64,000 nucleotides of DNA from Ereboglobus luteus (lineage in GTDB: Bacteria; Verrucomicrobiota; Verrucomicrobiia; Opitutales; Opitutaceae): contig NZ_CP023004.1 in the NCBI RefSeq assembly GCF_003096195.1, forward strand, positions 3,452,501 to 3,516,500, given 5' to 3'. Of this stretch, positions 52,564-60,876 are shown piece by piece (positions within the stretch are counted from its first letter, which is position 1; each line of letters starts with the position of its first letter). Under the pieces are notes generated by a model, which was given only the letters and a program-made list of their open reading frames with translations, had not been told where the DNA came from and did not search any database. A program made the position numbers and the translations under genes.

Positions 52564-54288
52564 TCAGAACGCAAAATCGTCGGTCGTCGTGGGGGCGACC
52601 TGCTCCTGCACAAGTTTTTCGGCGGTTTCGTGTTTTTCGATTCCGCTTATGACAATCGCCTTCGGCGTCACCGGACAGGCGTATTGGCACGCGCCGCATC
52701 CGATGCAGTAGTGCGGATCAACCAGGGGCACGGCCTCGGCGTGGCCGGGTGGCTTTTTCATTTGCAACGCCCCGGTGGGGCAGTGCTCGGCGCAGGCGCC
52801 GCAGGCGGTGCCGTCCTTGAGAATGATGCAGCGCGGGTGCGCAGTGTAGGCGAGGCCGATGCGCGTGGTGTGCTTGGCGTCCCTGGCAAGGGGCAGGATC
52901 GTTCCATCGGGGCAGACGTCGGAGCAGACGGTGCAGTCGAAATTGCAGAAGCTCTTGTCAAAATTGAGGCGCGGCTTCATGAGCCCGGCGAGGTTTCCGT
53001 ATTCGAGAAACGCGGGTTCGAGCACATGGCTCGGGCACGCGCTCACGCAGAGCTGGCACGCGGTGCATTGCGAGAGGATGCGCGCGACGCTTTGAGCGCC
53101 GGGCGGAGCGACCACTCCGGGGTTGTCGAGTTTTGAAAAATCGCGCTTTCGTCCGCGTCCCTGTCCGTGCTGTCCTGGGCCTTTCGGCCCCGTTCCTTGC
53201 TGCGCGCCGTTTTGCGCAAGGTCGCGCGAGGCGGACAGCGCCGTCGCCCCGATGGCTGTGAGCGCGCCGAAGGTGGCCGTGGAAATGAATGCGCGGCGGT
53301 TGGCATCAGGCGGCGGGCGGGCGATGGAATTGGGAATGCGGGATGCGGTTTTTGGCGCACCCTTCGGCTCCCGTCGCGCGGACACGCCGTGCCAGCGGTA
53401 TTTCACGCCGCCCTCGTCGCACACGGAAATGCAATCGTAGCAGGCGACGCAGCGCGAGAAATCGATCTCGCCGGCGCGCAGGTCGATGCACTGCGCCTTG
53501 CAGGCGCGCAGGCAGTCGCCGCATTTCACGCAGGCCGTCTTGTCGATGCTGATGCGCCAGAGCGCGCGGCGCGAGACGAGGCCGAGTAGCGTGCCGACGG
53601 GGCAAACGGTGTTGCACCAGAGGCGTCCGCGCACGGAGGCCATGATCGCGACGGCGATGAAAATGAGGAGTGGGGGCAGGAGCGCGCCCGCGGCGGCGAA
53701 GCTGACGTTGACTTGCGGAATGGCGGCGGGGTGGCCGAGCGCGGTGGCGATAGTGGCGGCGATGTTGTTGGCTACAACCGCGAGTGGCCGGAAGAGCGTC
53801 GATGCGAAGCGTCCGAAATTGCTGTAGGGGTCGAGCCACGCGAGCGCGACACCGCCCCAGCCGGCGACAATGGCGAGGAGCGTGACGGCGAGGATTGCGT
53901 GGCGAAGCGTGTTGTGCGCTTTTTTTGCAGGGAGCTTGTAGGGCGGCTTGCGACGGATTTTTGCGGAGATGCGCGAAATGACATCCTGCAAAATTCCGAG
54001 CGGGCAAATCACCGAGCAATAGACGCGTCCGAACGCAAACGTGAGCGCGAGGATGAGCAGGCACGCGAGCGCGGTGGCGTGGAAGGCGGTCACGAACGTG
54101 ATCGCCGAGGGCACGAACTGGATCGACGTGAAGACGTGCTTGAGGTGGTTGGGGACGATGTCGCGGAAATCGATGAGCGCGGCGAGCGCGATCAGGAGGC
54201 ACGCGGACGCCGCGACGACGCGCAGACGTCGGAGCGTGGAACTGCCTTTGGCGGGGGAGGGGGATTTTGCGTTTTTTCGGGGAGGCAC
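52564..54288 (-). CDS. Membrane-bound iron-sulfur protein, NapH-like plus ferredoxin domains
   Basis: 574 residues. The N-terminal half has four or five membrane segments and two Cys motifs between them (YCSVICPLGILQDVIS and WCNTVCPVGTLLGLVS), like NapH/polyferredoxin membrane subunits. Then follow 4Fe-4S clusters: CVKCGDCLRACKAQC, CVACYDCISVCDEG, CTACQLCVSACPSHVLEP, CNFDCTVCSDVCPDG, CGACAEHCPTGAL and CIGCGACQYACPVTP. A Tat-like RRAFISTATFGALTA segment in the centre suggests a fused NapG-like exported part. It would pass electrons between the quinone pool and a periplasmic or membrane partner. Upstream on the same strand, 43 bp away, is the DUF362 gene. Confidence 0.85.
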   Translation of the reverse strand: MPPRKNAKSPSPAKGSSTLRRLRVVAASACLLIALAALIDFRDIVPNHLKHVFTSIQFVPSAITFVTAFHATALACLLILALTFAFGRVYCSVICPLGILQDVISRISAKIRRKPPYKLPAKKAHNTLRHAILAVTLLAIVAGWGGVALAWLDPYSNFGRFASTLFRPLAVVANNIAATIATALGHPAAIPQVNVSFAAAGALLPPLLIFIAVAIMASVRGRLWCNTVCPVGTLLGLVSRRALWRISIDKTACVKCGDCLRACKAQCIDLRAGEIDFSRCVACYDCISVCDEGGVKYRWHGVSARREPKGAPKTASRIPNSIARPPPDANRRAFISTATFGALTAIGATALSASRDLAQNGAQQGTGPKGPGQHGQGRGRKRDFSKLDNPGVVAPPGAQSVARILSQCTACQLCVSACPSHVLEPAFLEYGNLAGLMKPRLNFDKSFCNFDCTVCSDVCPDGTILPLARDAKHTTRIGLAYTAHPRCIILKDGTACGACAEHCPTGALQMKKPPGHAEAVPLVDPHYCIGCGACQYACPVTPKAIVISGIEKHETAEKLVQEQVAPTTTDDFAF

Positions 54289-54331
54289 GGAGTTCGGCTG
54301 CTTGCTGTCGTTTATAAATTACGGGGTTGTT

Positions 54332-55261
54332 TTACGCGGTCATTCGCACGCGTTCGATTTTCAGTTCGCCGAGATTGTTGCGGCCGTGTCCGGCCTCGGC
54401 GGCGATGCGCACGTGCTCAATGTCGCGCTTGTGTCCCATGATGCGCGAGGCGGCGGCGTCGATTGCCACGATATCGCGCGAGATGAGAAGTTGTTTCACG
54501 CTCGTGTCGAGGTCGGCGACGGTGACGCCCTTGGGGCCGTTGCGCATCATCGGGCTGAATGCGTCGAGGATGTTGAGGTCGGGTTTTTTAAAACGGAGGA
54601 TGTCGGCGATGCACTGGTGCAGGCCGTTGCGGTGATACGAGCTCTGGTCGGCCTTCGAGACGATGCCCATGAGGTTTTTCATGCAAGCGGTCATGGTGGC
54701 GCCGCCGTGGTGCTTGAGCACGGGGACGTTGATGAAGACATCGCTGTCGAGAACGGCGGTGTGGACTTTCACCTTTTTGATCGAAACGCCGCCGGGGATT
54801 TCGACATCGCGGTAATACGAGTCGGCATTGGCGGGGAGCACGCGCGCGCCGGCGGCCCGGGCGGCGTCGGCGATGCCGCTGGTTTTGTAGGATTTGTCCC
54901 ACTTGTCGCAGGTGTTGTCGAAAACGGAAACCTCGCTCGCGCCGGCCCCGAGGCAGAGCGTGACGAGCCGCGCGACGATGTCGGGGTGGGTGTTGGCGCA
55001 GAGTTCGGGCGGTTTGTCCCAGGCGATGTTGGGCTTGATGACGACTTTCTGGCCCTTCTTGACGAAGGCGCCGATGCCGCCGAACGCCTCAAGCGCGCGG
55101 TCGAGCATGGCAACGCGATCCTCGCCCTTGACGGTGATGAGGTCGGGGGCGCCTCCGGAGGCCGGTGCGCCGGCGGCGACGAGGCTGCCGAGGGAGGGAA
55201 GGGTGGCGGCGGTTGCGCCGGCCACGAGGCCTTTTTTAATAAAATCGCGACGTGTATCCAT
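54332..55261 (-). CDS. DUF362 protein with Tat-type signal
   Basis: 309 residues. The N-terminus RRDFIKKGLVAGATAATLPS is a twin-arginine signal, so it is likely exported folded. The body is DUF362 (VVIKPNIAWDKPPELCANTH, then DVFINVPVLKHHGGATMTAC, then KNLMGIVSKADQSSYHRNGL and LISRDIVAIDAAASRIMGHK). DUF362 proteins often accompany iron-sulfur electron carriers and may handle a cluster or redox step, but the reaction is unknown. Its pairing with the NapH-like gene 43 bp downstream supports a joint redox role. Confidence 0.85.
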   Translation of the reverse strand: MDTRRDFIKKGLVAGATAATLPSLGSLVAAGAPASGGAPDLITVKGEDRVAMLDRALEAFGGIGAFVKKGQKVVIKPNIAWDKPPELCANTHPDIVARLVTLCLGAGASEVSVFDNTCDKWDKSYKTSGIADAARAAGARVLPANADSYYRDVEIPGGVSIKKVKVHTAVLDSDVFINVPVLKHHGGATMTACMKNLMGIVSKADQSSYHRNGLHQCIADILRFKKPDLNILDAFSPMMRNGPKGVTVADLDTSVKQLLISRDIVAIDAAASRIMGHKRDIEHVRIAAEAGHGRNNLGELKIERVRMTA

Positions 55262-55474
55262 GATGGTGTTAATGGGCTGGCTAAGGGTTCGTTTTTTGAA
55301 AGATTTTTATTTGCAACTTTGGCGGAGCGCAATGGCGATTTGCGCCAAAACGCGGGAATCCCGTGTATGACGTTTCAATTGGGCAATGGTTGCACAAAAA
55401 GGGCGGCGCGCGCGCCACCCATGACCGCTCTCTCCATCATTTCCCCGGCGGCTTTAACCGAGGGAAATCGTCGC

Positions 55475-56296
55475 TTAGAACTTAAGTTTTGGAAGCTTGG
55501 CGGCGATGGTGGCGGTTTGCAGGAAATTTTTAAGCGCGGCGGCGACGGCGTTTTTGTCGGCGGCGGCGGGCAGCGGGGACGATGCCATCAACTCTTTTGC
55601 CAAGCGGGCGGCGTCACCGGCACCGGCGTATTCGATTCCCTTGGTCGAGGGCAACGCGGCTATGGATATGAGGGTTGCCGCCATTTCGCGCACGAGACCC
55701 CCAGCTCCGCTTCCGATGACTTTGTTGTATATGGGTGCGGCGGGATTGCGGGCCACGAGCGCGCCGGCCGCCTTTGCCTTGGCCGCGTGTTTTTTCATGT
55801 CCTCCAGCGGCGCTGCGGCGTGCTTATACATTTCATTGTTGACGGTTTTTTCCTTGTTGCGAATCGCCGTTTCTATGACCTCGGGGCGCAATTCCTTGAG
55901 GAGGGCGTCGGCGGCCTGCGCCATTTTGCGAAGCAGCGCGGCGCTTTTGGGCGCGAGCGGATCCTTTTTATCGACGCTTTTTTCAGCGAGCACGGCAGCG
56001 TTGCGCACTTCGCCGATTGCCTCGCGCAGATTGATGACTCCCCCCACAATGACTTCACGCACCAAGTCGTCGCATGTTTTGCTCCAGCGCTTGTAATGAT
56101 ACTGGGCCCATGCGGGGCTTTGCTTGAAGAAGGGCGCGAGCGCGTCGAAACCGGCCTTGTTGAAGGCTTTATTGAGCTCGGCGAGCGCCTTTTCGCATTT
56201 GGATTTATCCTTCAGCGAGGAGGAAATGTCCTTGGCTCCCTGCCAGTGTTTGAGCGTCAGGATTTGCGGTATTTCGGGGGCGGTAAAGGTGGCCAT
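55475..56296 (-). CDS. Helical hypothetical protein, last gene of the VgrG cluster
   Basis: 273 residues from ATG 56296. It is almost entirely helical, rich in Ala and Lys, without signal peptide or membrane segment. It starts MATFTAPEIPQILTLKHWQG and includes FFKQSPAWAQYHYKRWSKTC and KKDPLAPKSAALLRKMAQAA. The second half is Ala-rich (MKKHAAKAKAAGALVARNPA) with possible alternative helix bundling. No domain is recognised. It lies 11 bp downstream of the HTH gene, so in the same transcript as VgrG. Candidate cargo, adaptor or chaperone of the secretion particle; the role is inferred from place only. Confidence 0.7.
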   Translation of the reverse strand: MATFTAPEIPQILTLKHWQGAKDISSSLKDKSKCEKALAELNKAFNKAGFDALAPFFKQSPAWAQYHYKRWSKTCDDLVREVIVGGVINLREAIGEVRNAAVLAEKSVDKKDPLAPKSAALLRKMAQAADALLKELRPEVIETAIRNKEKTVNNEMYKHAAAPLEDMKKHAAKAKAAGALVARNPAAPIYNKVIGSGAGGLVREMAATLISIAALPSTKGIEYAGAGDAARLAKELMASSPLPAAADKNAVAAALKNFLQTATIAAKLPKLKF

Positions 56297-56307
56297 GATG
56301 AGGATTT

Positions 56308-56883
56308 CTACATTGGTTTTGTTACAGTGGTATTGAGGGGCACGCGCGGACGTTCCGGGTTGAGTCCCAGTGAGCGTTTGTAGCGGGTGGGGGTAATTTT
56401 TTCCTTTGGCGCGGCCCCGTCCTTCGTGGCAGGGGCGGTTTTGCTGAATCGGCCTTGCTCGGCGGCGATGAGGAACGACTCGATTATCGCCTTGGCTTTT
56501 TCCCAGCGTTGCCGGACTTCTTGGGCTTTGCTGGCCGAAACTAGTTCAATGCTGCCGTTGGATTCGGAAAATTCGCCGAGCACATGGCCAAGCTCAATTA
56601 TGATCCGGCTGATTCGATATAAAAAATCCTCAGTTGTGATCTCCTCGGTGGGTCGCTTGACAAATGTGCCCTCAAAGCGCGAGCAGAGCCATTCGAGGGG
56701 CGCCATGTCGCCCGCCAGTCGCGTGAGCACCTCGATGCGGTCGAGCGGATTGCTCGTTCCGCTGCCGACGATGGGAGCCTCGGCCCATTTATACACGAGC
56801 GAAAGAGATACCCCGAGTTCCTGCGCAACGTGCTTTGCAGGAACTCGTTTGAGCAATTCTTTGACGATGTCGTGGGATTCCAT
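56308..56883 (-). CDS. HTH-containing protein in the VgrG cluster (phage CII-like style)
   Basis: 191 residues. A clear helix-turn-helix near the start, VAQELGVSLSLVYKWAE (about 18-34), is followed by NPLDRIEVLTRLAGDMAPLE, then WLCSRFEGTFVKRP, a layout seen in small phage-type regulatory proteins. The C-terminal half is helical and charged, ending in a Pro/Thr-rich tail. It overlaps nothing but sits 14 bp and 11 bp from its neighbours, so it is in the operon. It might regulate the cluster or be an adaptor that binds DNA only by ancestry. Confidence 0.7.
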   Translation of the reverse strand: MESHDIVKELLKRVPAKHVAQELGVSLSLVYKWAEAPIVGSGTSNPLDRIEVLTRLAGDMAPLEWLCSRFEGTFVKRPTEEITTEDFLYRISRIIIELGHVLGEFSESNGSIELVSASKAQEVRQRWEKAKAIIESFLIAAEQGRFSKTAPATKDGAAPKEKITPTRYKRSLGLNPERPRVPLNTTVTKPM

Positions 56884-56897
56884 CTACGGGCTGTGTG

Positions 56898-57691
56898 TTA
56901 TGCTTTGGCGCGTGCGTCAAAGGCTTTCAGTAGTTTTTTTGCAATTGACTCGTATTTGGCGACACCTGCATCCACCGCCTTGCTTATTTTTTCAATGGAT
57001 TGGATTTGAGCGGTCAATTTGACGCATTGAGCGGCCAATTCCCGATTTCCCTGAGCCTTGGCGGTGGTGCCCATGCGGGCGATTTCCTTGGCATCGGTGA
57101 GTTTCCCCCGGCTTTGTCGCACTTGGCTTGGGTGGCGGCCATGGTTGCCTGCAATTTGCCCGCGCGCACCTGGCCGACAGCGGCCGTGAGTTTTGGCGAC
57201 GCCATGCCCTTGCCGACGATGGTGTCGAGTTGCGCAATATCCTTGAGGGATTTGTCAACCGTTTGGGCGAGCAGTGTGTAGTCCTTGAGGCACGCCGCCG
57301 CCAGCGCTGCGTTTTGCTGCAGGGTTTTCGACGCGGTCGCGGCTTCGGCAGCCTCCTCCACGCTTTCCTCAATCAGAAGATCCTGCACCTTGACCGCGCC
57401 CTTCTGCCATTTTTTCAGGAGGATGTAGAACGGTTCTATGAATTCGAGCACCTCTTCCGGTATCTTGGAGTCGCCGAGCATTTTTTTAATGCGCTTTATC
57501 AAATAGGCGACATGTTCGCGGAATTCCTCGAAGAGCTCGGCGGTGGGCGGCTTGGTTTTCTTGAGCTTGATGAGCGTGAGGTTGAGGAACTTCAGCGTCT
57601 TGGTGAACTTGGGGTCTTTTGTGTATTCAAGGTCGAGCCACTCGGCGTAGGTGTAGGGAGATTTGAGCTTGGGGGGAAGTTTTAGTTTCAT
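56898..57691 (-). CDS. Helical hypothetical protein (apparent frameshift)
   Basis: From ATG 57691 the frame reads MKLKLPPKLKSPYTYAEWLD and on as a charged helical protein, up to MAATQAKCDKAGG near 57105. There a C5 run (G5 on the coding strand, 57105-57109) lacks one base; restoring it continues KLTDAKEIARMGTTAKAQGN to the stop at 56898, total about 264 residues. As read, the protein stops early at 57014. It includes LFEEFREHVAYLIKRIKKML and a coiled-coil run VQDLLIEESVEEAAEAATAS. There is no signal peptide and no family. Spacing of 42 bp and 14 bp to neighbours puts it in the VgrG operon. Confidence 0.65.
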
Positions 57692-57733
57692 GATTTTTTT
57701 AAGTATATAATATATTTTTCTGATACCGGGTTA

Positions 57734-58762
57734 TCATTCTTTCAGTCGCAACTGGTTCGTTTTAAGGCCAGCGACCTTCATTGTGCGCTTGGCAAAACGA
57801 CCGGAACTGGCATCCTTGGGCTTGGCGGACACTTTGACTGTGGTCTGAAGGATACCCAATGGGTTTTCTGCGTAGAGGCCAAGTAATTTAAATTTGTGAA
57901 TGCGGAGTTCTTTTTTCTCCGTATCAAAAATCGCCGTGGCATTTTTGATTATAACGGAACCTCCTTGTTCCACGGTAACATCGACCAAATCCTGAATGTT
58001 TTCGACATTTTCAACTTCGTCATCGAGTTCCATTTCGTCCGCCTCTGAGGCCCACGCCCGCATAGTTTTCAAATAATTCCCATAGCGAGCGAATGCTTTT
58101 TGCAGTGCCGGCCCCTCAGTGTTTTGAAATTTCCTAGTCATCTCACGCTGGCCGGGCGATGCGAGATCGGACAAAAGACCGATGGAAATGCTGGCTTTGA
58201 TCTCGGGGATCGATTTTTGCGGATTTGACGCAAATGCTTCTTGTTGCACGAAATTGCCGATGCGTGTTTTTTGTTTTTCCAAAAGAGTCTTCAAGTCATT
58301 GAGGGTATTTTCATAATTGGCAATTTTGGCCTTATATTTTTTCGATGAAAACCATTTGGATTTCTTTTTGGCGATAAGTCCCTCTATGCGTGCTATTTCA
58401 GCAAGTGTGGCGCCTGCGAGCTTGCCGAGCTGTTGGCATTTGGCCTTTGAGGCTTCGAATTCCTTGCGGAGCCGGATGGCATTTGCACGAAGAGGGTTTA
58501 TTTCCTTCGCCAGATTATGCGCCTCCCTGTCATAATACTCGCGAAGTATTTTTTTATGCAATTCGGATATAGATAATTTTTCTTTCACGGCCTTTTGCTT
58601 TAGATAATCATAAAGCAACTCGATGCCGCCATAAACGGGTTCCATGCCCGCCTTCACATTATGAATGCGATCTTCGACCTCATCAATCAGGTCCGAGCCG
58701 ACCTTTGCAAAGGATTCTATTGCCTTGGTTAAATTTTGTAGTGCTGTTTTTACCTGTCCCAT
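57734..58762 (-). CDS. Helical hypothetical protein with coiled coil
   Basis: 342 residues from ATG 58762. The N-terminal 200 residues are long helices (QVKTALQNLTKAIESFAKVG, then EGLIAKKKSKWFSSKKYKAK, then ENTLNDLKTLLEKQ), with likely coiled-coil. The C-terminal 100 residues are strand-rich (VTVEQGGSVIIKNATAIFDT, then LGLYAENPLGILQTTVKVSA), perhaps a small beta domain docking onto the VgrG spike. There are no secretion or membrane signals. Its GC content is lower than that of VgrG. It starts 97 bp downstream of the next gene, with TATAATATATT just after its stop. Confidence 0.7.
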   Translation of the reverse strand: MGQVKTALQNLTKAIESFAKVGSDLIDEVEDRIHNVKAGMEPVYGGIELLYDYLKQKAVKEKLSISELHKKILREYYDREAHNLAKEINPLRANAIRLRKEFEASKAKCQQLGKLAGATLAEIARIEGLIAKKKSKWFSSKKYKAKIANYENTLNDLKTLLEKQKTRIGNFVQQEAFASNPQKSIPEIKASISIGLLSDLASPGQREMTRKFQNTEGPALQKAFARYGNYLKTMRAWASEADEMELDDEVENVENIQDLVDVTVEQGGSVIIKNATAIFDTEKKELRIHKFKLLGLYAENPLGILQTTVKVSAKPKDASSGRFAKRTMKVAGLKTNQLRLKE

Positions 58763-58859
58763 GATATTTATTGGAGTTGAATGGTTATAAGTGTATTGCG
58801 ATTACGATGCTTTCTTGTCCTGTCTGGCTTGTTGAGCAGGAGGGGCCCACATGGGCGTG

Positions 58860-59738
58860 TTATATATTGTGCAAGACGCGTGGTGCAAAGACCGCCGCTT
58901 TTTTGAGCATTTCAGTGAATTCTTTCAGTTTACCCAGCACTTGGGCCGCCGTGGCATTGTCTGTGAGCTTATGGGTGGCCGGCTCATTCCATGGTTTTGT
59001 AAAATTATAGAATGCATCCACGGGATCTGCGATTTGGGATGGGGCGTTGACCTTTTTGCAGTATTTTTGAAGGCCCACAGTGAGAACATTAATATCCCGT
59101 CCGGCGTTTTGCACTATTTGGCTATTGTAGGCAGTGACGACCGCGGCGATATCTTTCGGTGTCTTGGCCGCCATGGCGGCGGCCTTGAGTTTAGCCGCGA
59201 CCGCTGCGCCTTTTGCTATGTTTGCCGTCATTTGCTTTTCGAACAGGACGGCGCTTCTTTGCAGCGCATCGATTTGTTCGCCGAGATGCGCGAATGAATA
59301 GGCGGCGCTTGCATAATTCGCATCCGCGACTTGCAGGAGAGCGTCGATTTCTTTTTTCAAAAATTTGAGACCTTTTTCATATACGCTTTTTCCGGAGGCA
59401 TCTGTTTTGGACACGCGGAGGAGCTCGGACATGATATCGTCTTCCAGTCCCTCGACATGGGCCTTGGCCATTTTTTTCAGGGAGGCGTTTCGCTTGGCCA
59501 GTTTATTCAGGTCCTCGGCGAGTTTCTTTCTGCTCACTTTGCCGTTTGAGAAGTCGGTGAGGTCTCGTTCCATACTGACTCTGGCTGTGTCGAATTCTGC
59601 AAGTGTCACCGTGAGCGTCTTGTTCGAGCGAAGCCAGCATTTCTTGACTGATTCCACAGGCTTTTTCTGGAGTGTCATTGACTCGAATTCCTTGCAGCTG
59701 TCCAGCCAGTGATCCTTGAGCGATGGTATATTTGCCAT
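58860..59738 (-). CDS. Helical hypothetical protein
   Basis: 292 residues from ATG 59738 (MANIPSLKDHWLDSCKEFES). Mostly helical and Lys/Ala-rich: KVSRKKLAEDLNKLAKRNAS, then AAVAAKLKAAAMAAKTPKDI, ending ADPVDAFYNFTKPWNEPATH, then LKEFTEMLKKAAVF. A DP-x(4)-YNF pattern near its C-terminus resembles DPYRTYKNFAL in the protein at 63193-63975, hinting at distant relation. No known domain. It lies within the VgrG operon, 183 bp from the Ala-rich gene. Confidence 0.7.
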   Translation of the reverse strand: MANIPSLKDHWLDSCKEFESMTLQKKPVESVKKCWLRSNKTLTVTLAEFDTARVSMERDLTDFSNGKVSRKKLAEDLNKLAKRNASLKKMAKAHVEGLEDDIMSELLRVSKTDASGKSVYEKGLKFLKKEIDALLQVADANYASAAYSFAHLGEQIDALQRSAVLFEKQMTANIAKGAAVAAKLKAAAMAAKTPKDIAAVVTAYNSQIVQNAGRDINVLTVGLQKYCKKVNAPSQIADPVDAFYNFTKPWNEPATHKLTDNATAAQVLGKLKEFTEMLKKAAVFAPRVLHNI

Positions 59739-59921
59739 GATATTTTATCTTTTTGTTGATATTGTTTTGATGCGAGCGGGATGTGGTTACGGGGCTTATA
59801 TTTTCAGGTGGCTCGCCTTTTAAAATAATATTGTGATTATAATGTCCGGGTTTGTTTGTAATGAATGATTACAATTTTTGACGGTTTTTGTAATGATGTG
59901 GCGGCGGCGGGGGCGGGGCGG

Positions 59922-60817
59922 TCAGGAGAGGCCGACTTGTTTTTTCATCTCGTTGAGGGTTTTTACGGCGGCGTCCTGCTGGGATTGGGCGAATTTGTTG
60001 ATTTTGGCGCCCTGCTCGACGAGGCTGGCGTGGGCGCCGTTGAGCTGGCTCATGGTCGCGGCGATGGCGGCGGCGGGGACGCCGGCCACGTTGCCGAGGG
60101 TTTGGTCGTAAACTTTTTGCCCGTTTTCGACCGCCTGCTTGCCGGCGGTCACAAACGGGTTTTCGACGAGGAGCGGCTTGGCGTGATCCAGGAGGGCTTT
60201 GCGCGCGGCGGCGGGATCGAGCTCCTTCATTTCCTTTAGCTTATCCAGCAGATCCTTGGGTAGCAGGCTGCCGCCTCCGCTTCCGCTTCCGCCGCCACCG
60301 CCTCCCGCGCCCATGACCGAGGCCATCGCAGAGTTGAGGGCTCCGGTGGCCGCGTCGAGCTGGCCTCGCACGGCTTGGGTTGCGGAGGCTATTTGGGCGT
60401 TAGCGGCGGCGACGCCTTCGCTGATTTTGTTTTGGACGGTGGCCATTGCCGCCGAGGCGGCGGCCGTGACTGAGTTTGCCTTGTCGGCGAGCGAGGCGGA
60501 GGCGTCGGCAAGGGTTTTGTTCATCTCGGCAAATTTGTCGCTTGCCGCCGATTGGGCTTTGCTTGCGGCGTCGCCAGCCTTGCTGGCCGCGGCTGATGCC
60601 GCGTCTTTTGCGTCCGACGCGGCATCGGCGGCTTTGTCTGCGGCTTTTGCGGCGGCATCGGATGCGCTTGCGGCCGCGGCTGCCGCGGGGGGGGCGCCAT
60701 CGGCGAGGCCGCGCTGTCGGCGGCGGCCGATTCGTCGTTGCGCTCATCGACCTTCTTGGGTGCGGTGGGCGCTTCAAGTTCGTCGAGCTCTATGGCTGTG
60801 CCGGTTGCTTTGGTCAT
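59922..60817 (-). CDS. Alanine-rich amphipathic-helix protein next to VgrG (apparent frameshift)
   Basis: From ATG 60817 the protein begins MTKATGTAIELDELEAPTAP, then an acidic stretch and SPMAPPP, where a G8 run (60687-60694) lacks one base. With it restored, a long repeat of short Ala/Lys/Asp units follows (AKAADKAADAASDAKDAASA, then FAEMNKTLADASASLADKAN), like LEA or apolipoprotein helices. A Gly/Ser linker (GAGGGGGGSGSGGG) leads to a helical C-terminal domain (LLPKDLLDKLKEMKELDPAA, then AQSQQDAAVKTLNEMKKQVG). Total about 298 residues. Directly after vgrG, 60 bp away. Possibly a VgrG-tip partner; function unknown. Confidence 0.65.
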
Positions 60818-60876
60818 GGCGGGAATCTAGTTGTGAGTAGCGAGTGGCGGGTGGCGAGTCGTTGGCGGGGGGCGCG

